From Chitinilyticum litopenaei DSM 21440 (GTDB lineage: Bacteria; Pseudomonadota; Gammaproteobacteria; Burkholderiales; Chitinibacteraceae): 64,000 bases of DNA. Every line of letters starts with the position of its first letter. The first letter of the stretch is position 1. The position numbers and the translations under genes are program-made. Where the stretch lies: NCBI RefSeq assembly GCF_000428145.1, contig NZ_ATZJ01000002.1, positions 62,001-126,000 on the forward strand. Direction: 5' to 3'. The notes under the pieces are model-generated. The model was not told the origin of the DNA, did no database searches, and saw nothing but the letters and a program-made list of their open reading frames with translations. Of the stretch, positions 28,154 through 36,191 are shown one piece after another.

Positions 28154-30127
28154 ATGAAGAAGTTCCGCCTGGCCGTACTGCCGGCCGCTCTCGCACTGGT
28201 CTGCTCCGTCGCTTTCGCCGCTCCGCAGTGGCAAGAAGGCAATACCTACAATGCCGGTACCGTTGTCACTTATAACGGCAATGATTACAAGGCTCTGGTT
28301 ACCCACACCGCTTATGTAGGCACCAACTGGAACCCGGCGTCGAGCCCGACCCTGTGGACCCTGGTAGGCACCGGCACCGCTACCCCGACGCCGACCGCTA
28401 CCGCTACTCCGACGGCCACTCCGACCACTACCGCTACTCCGACTGCCACTCCGACCGTCACCGCCACTCCGACCGGCTCGGCTGGCTGCTATGACGCCTG
28501 GAAGTCCGGCACTGCCTACACCGGCGGCCAGAAGGTTACCTATAACGGCCGCAACTACGAAGCCAAGTGGTGGACCACCGACACTCCGAGCAACAGCGAA
28601 TGGGGCCCCTGGAAGGATCTGGGCGTTTGCGGTACCACCGGCGGCACTCCGACCCCGACTGCAACGGCCACTCCGACTGCTACCCCGACCGCAACTGCCA
28701 CTCCGACCGCCACCCCGACCGCAACCGCTACGCCGACTGCGACTCCGACGGCTTCGCCCACCCCGACCCTGCCGCCGCCGACCATCACACCGACCATCGT
28801 TCCGACCCTGCCGCCGGGTGGCGAAGTAGCTCCGCCGGCCGAAGCACAGGTTGGCTCCTACTTCACCCAGTGGGGCGTATACGGTCGCGACTATCAGGTT
28901 GCCGACATCATCAGCAACGGCACCGCCAATCAGCTGACCTTCATCAACTACGCCTTCGGCAACATCTATCCGAAGAATGGCGGCTACGAGTGCGGCATCA
29001 TCAACAAGCTGGAAAGCGGCAATGGTGATGGCGGCGACGCCTGGGCCGACTTCGGTCTGACCGCCAAGCGCCGTGTCGATCCGTCCGACACCATCAAGTG
29101 GGACGACAAGCTGGCCGGCAACTTCCGCGAATTCGTGGCCTACAAGAAGAAGTTCCCGAACACCAAGCTGTTCATTTCGCTGGGCGGCTGGACCTGGTCC
29201 AAGTACTTCTCCGCAGCGTCGATGACCGATGCCCTGCGCAAGCAGCTGGTCAAGTCGTGTATCGACATCTATATCAAGGGCAACCTGCCGGTCGTTGACG
29301 GCCGCGGTGGTCCGGGCTCCGCAGCCGGCCTGTTCGACGGTATCGATATCGACTGGGAATTCCCGGGCGTACAAGGCGTGGGTTACAACACCGTATCGCC
29401 GGCCGACAAGCAGAACAACACCCTGCTGCTCGCCGAATTCCGCAAGCAACTGGATGAGCTGGCTGTCAGCACCGGCAAGAAGTACTACCTGACCGTGGCC
29501 ATCGGTGTCGGCAAGGACAAGATCGACATGACCGAGCCGCAGGCGTACAGCAAGTATCTCGACTGGATCAACATGATGACGTACGACTTCAACGGTGGCT
29601 GGGCGGCACAAGGCCCGACCAACTTCCAGTCGCACCTGTATGCTGATCCGGCCGATCCGACCTACAAGTGCTCCGGCAAGGCTGGCGACACCTGCTTCGG
29701 CGACCGCAGCCTCGTGTCCTTCTACAACGTGAACGACTCCGTCAACCAGCTGATCAACGCTGGCGTGAACCCGAAGAAACTGGTTCTGGGCGTACCGTTC
29801 TACGGCCGTGGCTGGACCAATGTCGCCAACGCCAACAACGGTCTGTACCAGACTGCCAATGGCGCGGCTCGCGGCACTTATGAAGCCGGCATCGAGGACT
29901 ACAAGGTACTGAAGAACGCTCCGGGCAATGTGTTTGTTCACCCGGTGACCAAGCAGTCCTGGAAGTTCGACGGCAGCAACTTCTGGTCTTATGACACTCC
30001 GGAAGTCATCCAGACCAAGATCGACTACCTGAAGTCCAAGGGCATGGGTGGTGTGTTCAGCTGGTCGCTGGATGGCGATGACAGCGCCGGCACTCTGGCC
30101 AAGGCCATGGGCAAGGTTCGTCAATAA
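28154..30127 (+). CDS. Secreted GH18 chitinase with two CBM5/12 modules (second copy)
   Basis: A 657-residue paralogue of the 19221 chitinase. It has a signal peptide (residues 1-22, MKKFRLAVLPAALALV...), a first CBM of the longer type with an aromatic YKALVTHTAYVGTNWNP segment, then a CBM5/12 (YNGRNYEAKWWTTDTPS), a Thr-Pro linker to about residue 230 and a GH18 domain. The catalytic motif is DGIDIDWEFPG with D395 and proton donor E402. Other barrel motifs are FISLGGWTWSKYF and MMTYDFNGGW. The first CBM resembles that of the lyase at 51195 more than those of the other chitinases, which suggests module shuffling. Confidence 0.96.
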   Translation: MKKFRLAVLPAALALVCSVAFAAPQWQEGNTYNAGTVVTYNGNDYKALVTHTAYVGTNWNPASSPTLWTLVGTGTATPTPTATATPTATPTTTATPTATPTVTATPTGSAGCYDAWKSGTAYTGGQKVTYNGRNYEAKWWTTDTPSNSEWGPWKDLGVCGTTGGTPTPTATATPTATPTATATPTATPTATATPTATPTASPTPTLPPPTITPTIVPTLPPGGEVAPPAEAQVGSYFTQWGVYGRDYQVADIISNGTANQLTFINYAFGNIYPKNGGYECGIINKLESGNGDGGDAWADFGLTAKRRVDPSDTIKWDDKLAGNFREFVAYKKKFPNTKLFISLGGWTWSKYFSAASMTDALRKQLVKSCIDIYIKGNLPVVDGRGGPGSAAGLFDGIDIDWEFPGVQGVGYNTVSPADKQNNTLLLAEFRKQLDELAVSTGKKYYLTVAIGVGKDKIDMTEPQAYSKYLDWINMMTYDFNGGWAAQGPTNFQSHLYADPADPTYKCSGKAGDTCFGDRSLVSFYNVNDSVNQLINAGVNPKKLVLGVPFYGRGWTNVANANNGLYQTANGAARGTYEAGIEDYKVLKNAPGNVFVHPVTKQSWKFDGSNFWSYDTPEVIQTKIDYLKSKGMGGVFSWSLDGDDSAGTLAKAMGKVRQ

Positions 30128-30142
30128 GCAGTCTTGACGCCT

Positions 30143-30177
30143 GAAAAACCCTCCCGGCGACGGGAGGGTTTTTTTTC
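30143..30177 (+). terminator. Terminator of the second GH18 chitinase gene
   Basis: AAAAACCCTCCCG/CGGGAGGGTTTTTT stem over a short loop, ending in eight T. It separates the chitinase gene from the secretion operon. Confidence 0.92.
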
Positions 30178-30375
30178 GGTTTTCCTGACTGACAACGCAA
30201 TGCAATCATTCTGAAAAAAGCCCCCTGCAGCGACCAGGCCGCCTTGGCGCAAACCCGCGTCAATTCAGGCTTTGCACCGAAAAAAACCTTGCCACGGAAG
30301 CTGACAGGCAGTTAGCATGGGATATCCGGGTTCGTCGTCGTGCGAGCCTTTGCGCGCCCTGAATAACTGTTCGAG

Positions 30376-30819
30376 ATGGCCATGCAAACGAAACAAAAAC
30401 ACATTCATTCCCTGCGCGGCTTCACGCTGCTTGAATTGCTGGTCGTACTGCTGATCATTGCCCTGCTTGCCGGCTATGTCGGCCCCAAGCTGTTCGGCGA
30501 GGTCGGCAAGGCCAAAACCAAGACCGCCATGAGCCAGATGAAATCGATCGCCGGTGCGCTCGACCAGTATCGTCTCGACAATGGCCGTTATCCGAGCACC
30601 GAAGAAGGCCTCGCGGCACTGACCAAGAAGCCTGCCAGCGCCAGCAACAAGTGGGCCGGCCCCTATCTGATGAAGGATGCGCCGAACGATCCGTGGGATC
30701 GCCCCTATGTCTACAAGGTGCCGGGCGACAACGGCCGTGATTACGAGCTGCTGAGCTACGGCCTCGACGGTCGCGCCGGCGGTGAAAGCGAAGACGCCGA
30801 CATCAGCTACTGGCAGTAA
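30376..30819 (+). CDS. gspG: Type II secretion major pseudopilin (GspG-like)
   Basis: A 147-residue pseudopilin. The prepilin peptidase site is LRG-FTLLELLVVLLIIALLAG, with Glu at mature position 5 and the usual hydrophobic helix. The C-terminal region shows GspG features: NGRYPSTEEGLAALTKKP, WAGPYLMKDAPNDPWDRPYVYKVPG and YELLSYGLDGRAGGESEDADISYW, including the calcium-site aspartates. It begins the secretion operon and lies 250 nt downstream of a chitinase gene. Start ATG 30376 or 30382. Confidence 0.93.
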   Translation: MAMQTKQKHIHSLRGFTLLELLVVLLIIALLAGYVGPKLFGEVGKAKTKTAMSQMKSIAGALDQYRLDNGRYPSTEEGLAALTKKPASASNKWAGPYLMKDAPNDPWDRPYVYKVPGDNGRDYELLSYGLDGRAGGESEDADISYWQ

Positions 30820-30851
30820 GCCGGTTTCCAGCAGGATCAGTTCCCCTTTCC

Positions 30852-32030
30852 ATGCGTTTCCACGTCAAAGCCCTCGTCAAAGGCGTCATGCAGGAGCTCG
30901 AAGTCGAAGCTGGCAACGAGCAGGACCTGCGTGAACAGCTGCGCCAGAAAGGCATGCAGCTGATCGCCGCACGCCCGGCCGCCCGCCTGCGACTGAGCCT
31001 GGGCGAGAAGGGCTTTCAGCTCTCGCTGTTTACCCAGGAGCTGATCGCCCTGCTCGACGCGGGCCTGACACTGATCGAAGCGGTGGAAACCCTGAAGGAA
31101 AAAGCCGGCACCGACGGGCACGGCGCGGTGCTCAACCGCATGATCGAAAGTCTGTACCAGGGCCTGCCACTCTCGAAAGTATTGGGCCAGATGCCCGAAC
31201 ACTTTCCTCCGCTTTACATTGCCACGGTGGGCTCGGCGGAAAAGACCGGCCACCTGGCCGATGCGCTCAAGCGTTACCACCACTACGAAAGCCGCCTGCA
31301 GATGGTGCGCAAGAAAATCGTGTCGGCACTGGTCTATCCGATGGTCATCATCACCATCGGTGGCGCCATCATGCTGTTCCTGCTGTTCTATGTGATTCCC
31401 AAGTTCAGCCAGATCTACGCCTCGATGCGCAATCTGCCCTTCGCGGCGCAGGTCATGCTGTGGTGGGGTGAACTGGTGCACCAGCATGGCCTGCTGCTGT
31501 TTGGCGGCATCATCGCTGCCATCGCGGTGGTGGTCTTGCTGCTGCGCTCCCCCGCCGTCAAGTCGCGCATCAAGGAAGCCTTCTGGCGACTGCCCAAGGT
31601 GGCGCAATACCAGCGCCTGTTTGCCCTGACCCGTTTCTACCGCACCGTGGGCCTGCTGCTCTCGGGTGGCCTGTCGATCGTCGCGGCGATGGAACTGGCG
31701 GCGCAATTGCTGCCCGCCTCAATGAAACTCGCTTTGACCCAGGCAATCACCGACATCCGTACCGGCCAGTCACTGTCGGCGACCCTGCCGCGCTATGGCC
31801 TGACCACGCCGGTTTCCGAGCGCCTCTTGCGCGTCGGCGAGCAGAGCGGCGAACTGGCCACGATGAGTGAACGCGCCGCACAGTTCTGCGACGAAGAAGT
31901 AGAGCGCGCCATCGAAATGTTCACCCGCCTGTTCGAGCCCATCCTGATGCTGGTGATCGGCGTACTGATCGGCACCATCGTCTTCCTGCTTTACATGCCC
32001 ATCTTCGAGCTGGCTGGAAACATGCAATGA
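30852..32030 (+). CDS. gspF: Type II secretion/MSHA inner-membrane platform protein GspF
   Basis: A 392-residue platform protein with two T2SSF repeats, each ending in hydrophobic segments (VSALVYPMVIITIGGAIMLFLL near 155 and the C-terminal FEPILMLVIGVLIGTIVFLLYMP). Conserved blocks are FTQELIALLDAGLTLIEAVETL, GSAEKTGHLADAL and RVGEQSGELATM. It couples the ATPase to pseudopilus assembly. It overlaps gspE by ATGA. Confidence 0.94.
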   Translation: MRFHVKALVKGVMQELEVEAGNEQDLREQLRQKGMQLIAARPAARLRLSLGEKGFQLSLFTQELIALLDAGLTLIEAVETLKEKAGTDGHGAVLNRMIESLYQGLPLSKVLGQMPEHFPPLYIATVGSAEKTGHLADALKRYHHYESRLQMVRKKIVSALVYPMVIITIGGAIMLFLLFYVIPKFSQIYASMRNLPFAAQVMLWWGELVHQHGLLLFGGIIAAIAVVVLLLRSPAVKSRIKEAFWRLPKVAQYQRLFALTRFYRTVGLLLSGGLSIVAAMELAAQLLPASMKLALTQAITDIRTGQSLSATLPRYGLTTPVSERLLRVGEQSGELATMSERAAQFCDEEVERAIEMFTRLFEPILMLVIGVLIGTIVFLLYMPIFELAGNMQ

Positions 32031-33685
32031 GCGCCCTTACCCTCGATTTCATTCTGGCGCTGCGGCAAAACTCGGAAGGGAAAGAACTCCCGCCGCTGAT
32101 TGCCCAGTTGCTTGGCCTGGATGCCGCCGCCTACGTGCGCGAAGTTTCAGCTTTGCTTGGCATGCCCGGTTTTGTGCGCGCCGACCTCGAAAAGCTGACG
32201 CTGCGTTACGACATCCTGGGGTTTACCGATGCAGCCTCCCGCCTGTGTGTCGTTGCCGAGCATCCCCAGGGGGGGTATTGGTTTATCGTTGCGGATCCCT
32301 TTGATCCGCTGATCCGCAACTGGGCCATGCAGCACCTGGGCGTGCCCTTCAGCATGGCGTTCGCCTTCCACGACGATCTGCGCAACTTTTTCACCGAGCT
32401 GGAAACCTCGCATCGGGCGATGGACCAACTGGCCGTCAGCGAGGCCGGCGAGGCCAGTACCGACGGCATTCCGGAAATCTCGCTTGCCTCGCTTGCCAAG
32501 GACAGCAACCCCGTCGTAAAGCTGGTCAACTCGACCCTGTACGACGCGCTGAAGTCGAAGGCCTCCGACATCCACATGGAAAGCACGCCGCAGGGCCTGA
32601 CGATCAAGTACCGCATCGACGGCGTGATTCTCGGTGCCGGCGGCGCCAACGGTGTGGAGACGGCCGAGCAGGTGATCTCGCGGCTGAAGGTGCTGGCCGA
32701 CCTCGACATTTCCGAACATCGCATTCCGCAGGATGGCCGCTTCAAGGTGCTGCTCAATGGCCGCGAAGTCGATTTCCGCGTGTCCATCATGCCGTCGATC
32801 CACGGCGAAGACGCCGTGCTGCGTATTCTCGACAAGCAAAGCACGAGCAATTCCTTCACCAAGCTGCAACTCGACATCCTCGGCCACGAGCAAAGCACGA
32901 TGGCCGCCATCCGCTCGCTGGCGCGCGAACCCTACGGACTGCTGCTGGTTACCGGCCCGACCGGCTCGGGCAAGTCGACAACGCTGTACGCCACGCTATC
33001 GGAAATCAATACCGGTGATGAGAAGATCATCACGATTGAAGATCCGGTCGAGTACCAGCTGCCCGGCATTCTGCAGATTCCGGTCAACGACAAGAAGGGC
33101 CTGACCTTCGCGCGCGGCCTGCGCTCCATCCTGCGTCACGACCCGGACAAGATTCTCGTCGGCGAAATCCGCGACGGCGAAACCGCGAACATTGCCGTGC
33201 AGGCCGCGCTGACCGGTCACCTGGTACTCACCTCGGTGCACGCCAACAGCGTGTTCTCGGTGCTCGACCGTTTCATGCACATGGGTGTCGAGCCGAACTC
33301 CTTTGTCGATGCGCTGATCGGCGCCGTTGCCCAGCGTCTGATCCGCAAGATCTGCCCGCATTGCATCACCGACGATTACCCGACCAATGAATTGCTCGAG
33401 CAGTCCGGCCTCTATCCGGCCGATGTGCGGGGCTGGACGTTCCGCAAGGGGGCAGGTTGCAATCATTGCCGCAATACCGGCTATCTGGGGCGCAAGGCCA
33501 TTGCCGAAGTGCTGCGGCTCAACGACGAATTGCGCGAAGCCATCGCCAGCCGGGCGCCCGCCGTGCAGGTCAAGCAGATGGCCGTGCAGTCGGGCTTTCA
33601 GTCGATCCGGCAGGTAGCCCTGCTGTCGGTCGCGCGCGGCGAAACCACTTTGCAGGAAGTCAATCGTGTCACCTTTGTTGATTAA
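32027..33685 (+). CDS. gspE: Type II secretion/MSHA assembly ATPase GspE
   Basis: A 552-residue hexameric ATPase. N-domain residues 1-150 are followed by SLASLAKDSNPVVKLVN and DIHMESTP. Walker A is GPTGSGKST with K316, the Asp box is IITIEDPVEYQL, Walker B is ILVGEIRDGETA and the His box is TGHLVLTSVHAN. A four-Cys zinc motif (CPHC ... GCNHC) lies near 445-485, as in GspE and MshE. It overlaps gspF by 4 bp and the next gene by 20 bp. Confidence 0.95.
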   Translation: MSALTLDFILALRQNSEGKELPPLIAQLLGLDAAAYVREVSALLGMPGFVRADLEKLTLRYDILGFTDAASRLCVVAEHPQGGYWFIVADPFDPLIRNWAMQHLGVPFSMAFAFHDDLRNFFTELETSHRAMDQLAVSEAGEASTDGIPEISLASLAKDSNPVVKLVNSTLYDALKSKASDIHMESTPQGLTIKYRIDGVILGAGGANGVETAEQVISRLKVLADLDISEHRIPQDGRFKVLLNGREVDFRVSIMPSIHGEDAVLRILDKQSTSNSFTKLQLDILGHEQSTMAAIRSLAREPYGLLLVTGPTGSGKSTTLYATLSEINTGDEKIITIEDPVEYQLPGILQIPVNDKKGLTFARGLRSILRHDPDKILVGEIRDGETANIAVQAALTGHLVLTSVHANSVFSVLDRFMHMGVEPNSFVDALIGAVAQRLIRKICPHCITDDYPTNELLEQSGLYPADVRGWTFRKGAGCNHCRNTGYLGRKAIAEVLRLNDELREAIASRAPAVQVKQMAVQSGFQSIRQVALLSVARGETTLQEVNRVTFVD

Positions 33686-34460
33686 GCATACGATCTGGCT
33701 CAACGGGCACGAGTGCCACATGGTCAGCCATGCGCTGGGCAAGCGCACGCCCGTCTGGCAGGGCAGCCAGCAGCTCGACCGCGAAAACCAGCTGCTGTTG
33801 ACGCAATTGCAGGATCTGGTCGATACCGCGCCGCGCGGCAAGCTCGGTCAGGACTCCGTCCATTTCGTGCTCGGCGCACCGCTGGTGCGCCACACCATGC
33901 TCAGCTGGCAGGATAATCTGCGCACGCTGGATGACTGGAAGGGTTACGCCAGCGTGCTGTTTGCCCAGCAATACGGCGTGGACATCAGCCAGTGGCGCAT
34001 CCAGATCGCCGAGGAAGGCTATGGCCGCCCCCGGCTCGCCATCGCCATGGATGAATTGCTTTACCAGACCATTCTCGATGTCGTGCGCAATGCCCGGCTG
34101 CGCCTGCAAGGTGTCGAGCCGCTGCTGGCCCAGGTCGTGAACCGGCATTTCCGCCAGCTGAAGCACACCGAATACGCCCTGCTCATTCTGGAGCGGCAAT
34201 TTGCCCATGTGGGTTTCTGGCGTGATCGGCAATGGCAATCGGTGAGCTGCCAGCCCTTCCAGGCCGGCAGCACGCTCAAGCGCGAGCAACTCTCCGCCCT
34301 GCTGCGCGACACCGCCATTCTCACCGGCCAGCCGCTGCCGGCCGAGGCCTACCTGAGCGCCGTCGATATCGATGCCAGCGACGTGGACGTCCATGCCGAC
34401 GGGCTGATCTGGCTGGGCGCCCCCCTTCCCCAGTTCGCCAGTCCGGAGCCGCTCGCGTGA
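33666..34460 (+). CDS. PilM/MshI-like actin-fold component
   Basis: A 264-residue soluble protein without membrane segments. Length, position (directly after gspE, before PilN/O/P-like genes) and the segment LAIAMDELLYQTILDVVRNARLRLQGVEPLLAQVVNRHF fit the MshI/PilM-type cytoplasmic component that docks the ATPase to the inner-membrane complex. Direct motif evidence is weak. It starts at GTG 33666, supported by AGGAAGT seven bases upstream, inside the gspE 3' end. Confidence 0.65.
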   Translation: MSPLLIKHTIWLNGHECHMVSHALGKRTPVWQGSQQLDRENQLLLTQLQDLVDTAPRGKLGQDSVHFVLGAPLVRHTMLSWQDNLRTLDDWKGYASVLFAQQYGVDISQWRIQIAEEGYGRPRLAIAMDELLYQTILDVVRNARLRLQGVEPLLAQVVNRHFRQLKHTEYALLILERQFAHVGFWRDRQWQSVSCQPFQAGSTLKREQLSALLRDTAILTGQPLPAEAYLSAVDIDASDVDVHADGLIWLGAPLPQFASPEPLA

Positions 34461-35113
34461 AGCCGCTTTTTCTTGACTTCCACCGCTCGCGTCAGGTCGT
34501 TCCCTGGCTGGGCCTTCTGCTGATTGCCGCCGGTACGGTTGCCATCCTTTCGGTCATGACCCAGCTGGATGTGGTCGACCAGCAACGCATCCAGCTGCTG
34601 CAGGACGAAGAAGACCTTGAGCTGAAATTGCGTCGCGGCCAGGCGCAGCAGCAATCCGAAGAAGCCTCCTCGCCGGCCACGCGCAAGCAGATCGATGCCC
34701 GTCTTGCACAGCTGCTGTCGCCGCAGCCGCTGCTGGCTACCGTCGAAACGCACTGGTCCGCCGATGTGGCCCTGCTGAAACTCGACCTCGACACGACAGC
34801 GAAGGATGTGAAGCTGGATCTGGAAGCCCGCAATCTCAACGACCTGCTGCTGTTCATCGACCGGCTGGAAGCAGACCCCGGCGTTGATCTCGTAACGCTG
34901 GCCCGCAGTGCCGCCAAGCTGGGAGACCCGCACCGCGCCATCACTGCAGCCGTGGAAATCAGCTGGCGCAAGGCCTCGGCCGCCGCCGCTGCGGCGAGTA
35001 CCCCCGCCTCACAGCCGGCCTCGGCTCCGGCTGCGCCACAGGGCAATGCCGCGGCCAGCGCTGCGGCTGCCGCCAGCAAGACCACTCCGGCCGCATCGGG
35101 GGTGACGCGATGA
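34457..35113 (+). CDS. PilN-like inner-membrane assembly protein
   Basis: A 218-residue bitopic protein. It has a short cytoplasmic tail (KPLFLDFHRSRQ), one membrane segment (VVPWLGLLLIAAGTVAILSVM), a coiled coil, a ferredoxin-like periplasmic part and a low-complexity Ala/Pro tail. This is the PilN/GspL-C-terminal pattern. GTG 34457 overlaps the preceding stop (GTGA), fixing the start. It is coupled by ATGA to the next gene. Confidence 0.7.
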   Translation: MKPLFLDFHRSRQVVPWLGLLLIAAGTVAILSVMTQLDVVDQQRIQLLQDEEDLELKLRRGQAQQQSEEASSPATRKQIDARLAQLLSPQPLLATVETHWSADVALLKLDLDTTAKDVKLDLEARNLNDLLLFIDRLEADPGVDLVTLARSAAKLGDPHRAITAAVEISWRKASAAAAAASTPASQPASAPAAPQGNAAASAAAAASKTTPAASGVTR

Positions 35114-35643
35114 TCAACAAGGCCCAATTCCAGTGGTATTTGCGCCAGCTGCCGCGCTATGGCGGCCTGCTTGCACTGATCGGCCTGGTCCTGCTGGGAC
35201 TGGCCGGGACACTGTATCTGCAGAAACTGGAGCCTGCCCGCAAGGCGCTGCAGGATCGCGAAGAGGAAATCAGGCGCAAATCCGCCCAGCTGCGCACGCT
35301 GGTCGTCAGCAGCAAGGCCAGCGCCGCCATCGGCGAGGTGCCGCTGAACCAGCCGGAAACCTACACCTTTTTCCTGCGCCGCCTGAATCAGCTCAACGAA
35401 AGCCACCAGATCAATCCGAGCCAGATGGACTACAAGACGGCGCTGGAGCAGGAAGGTCATTTTGTCCGCTACAGCCTGCAATTCGGTGCCACGGGCACCT
35501 ACCCGAAACTGCGCGACTGGCTGGATGCCGTACAGGGCATTCCCGGCGTACGGGTTGAAGTGGTGAACATGAGCCGCAGCCAGATCGCCGAAGAGCAGCT
35601 GAGCGTGCAAATCCAGCTCTCCTACCTGACGGAGGTGCGCTGA
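35110..35643 (+). CDS. PilO/MshJ-like inner-membrane assembly protein
   Basis: A 177-residue bitopic protein. After a cytoplasmic tail it has GLLALIGLVLLGLAGTLYL as the membrane helix, then a coiled coil (EPARKALQDREEEIRRKSAQL) and a small alpha/beta domain with YSLQFGATGTYPKLRDWLDAVQGIPGVRVEVVNMS, which resembles PilO/GspM. It is the likely partner of the upstream PilN-like protein. Confidence 0.75.
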   Translation: MINKAQFQWYLRQLPRYGGLLALIGLVLLGLAGTLYLQKLEPARKALQDREEEIRRKSAQLRTLVVSSKASAAIGEVPLNQPETYTFFLRRLNQLNESHQINPSQMDYKTALEQEGHFVRYSLQFGATGTYPKLRDWLDAVQGIPGVRVEVVNMSRSQIAEEQLSVQIQLSYLTEVR

Positions 35644-36191
35644 TGCTGTCGCGTCCATTGCAGCTGGTGCTGCTGATCACCGCAGGCCTGGTGGGCTACA
35701 CCTGGTGGCAGGAAAAGCAGCACGATGAAGCCGCTGCCGAGCTGGAAACGCCTGCCCGCCGCGCGCCGAAGCGCGCCGAAGCGCCGCCCCGCGCCGCTTC
35801 GGCGGCCAGTGCCGCCAGTGCGGCGGCAATTCAGAAAGGCAGCCCGGTCGCCAGCGCCGCCAGTGCCGTAGTCAACCTGTTTCCGCGCCAGACCTGGGCG
35901 CCGCCCCCTACCCCCACACCGGTGCCACCGCCGCCGCCCCCGCCGTCCGCGCCACCACTGCCGTTCGTCATGGCCGCCAGCTGGCACGAGAACGGCATCG
36001 ACCAGTTCATCGTCGAAGCCCAGGGCCAGCAGTTTGTGCTCTGCGAGCAATGCAACAGCGTCGGCCGCATTCGGCCGGGTGATACCGTTTTGGGCGTCTA
36101 CCGCCTCGACAGGGTAAGTCGCGATCTGATCGTGTTTACCTATCTGCCCTTGAATCAGCAGCAACAGCTGCCCACCGGAGGAACGCCATGA
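35643..36191 (+). CDS. PilP/MshK-like or GspC-like periplasmic linker protein
   Basis: A 182-residue protein: one N-terminal membrane helix (PLQLVLLITAGLVGYTWW), a long Ala/Ser then Pro-rich spacer (VPPPPPPPSAPPLP), and a small C-terminal domain (FVMAASWHENGIDQFIVEAQGQQFVLCEQCNSVGRIRPGDTVLGVYRL). Architecture and position just before the secretin match PilP or a GspC HR domain that contacts the secretin. The CEQC pair is unusual. Confidence 0.65.
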   Translation: MLSRPLQLVLLITAGLVGYTWWQEKQHDEAAAELETPARRAPKRAEAPPRAASAASAASAAAIQKGSPVASAASAVVNLFPRQTWAPPPTPTPVPPPPPPPSAPPLPFVMAASWHENGIDQFIVEAQGQQFVLCEQCNSVGRIRPGDTVLGVYRLDRVSRDLIVFTYLPLNQQQQLPTGGTP

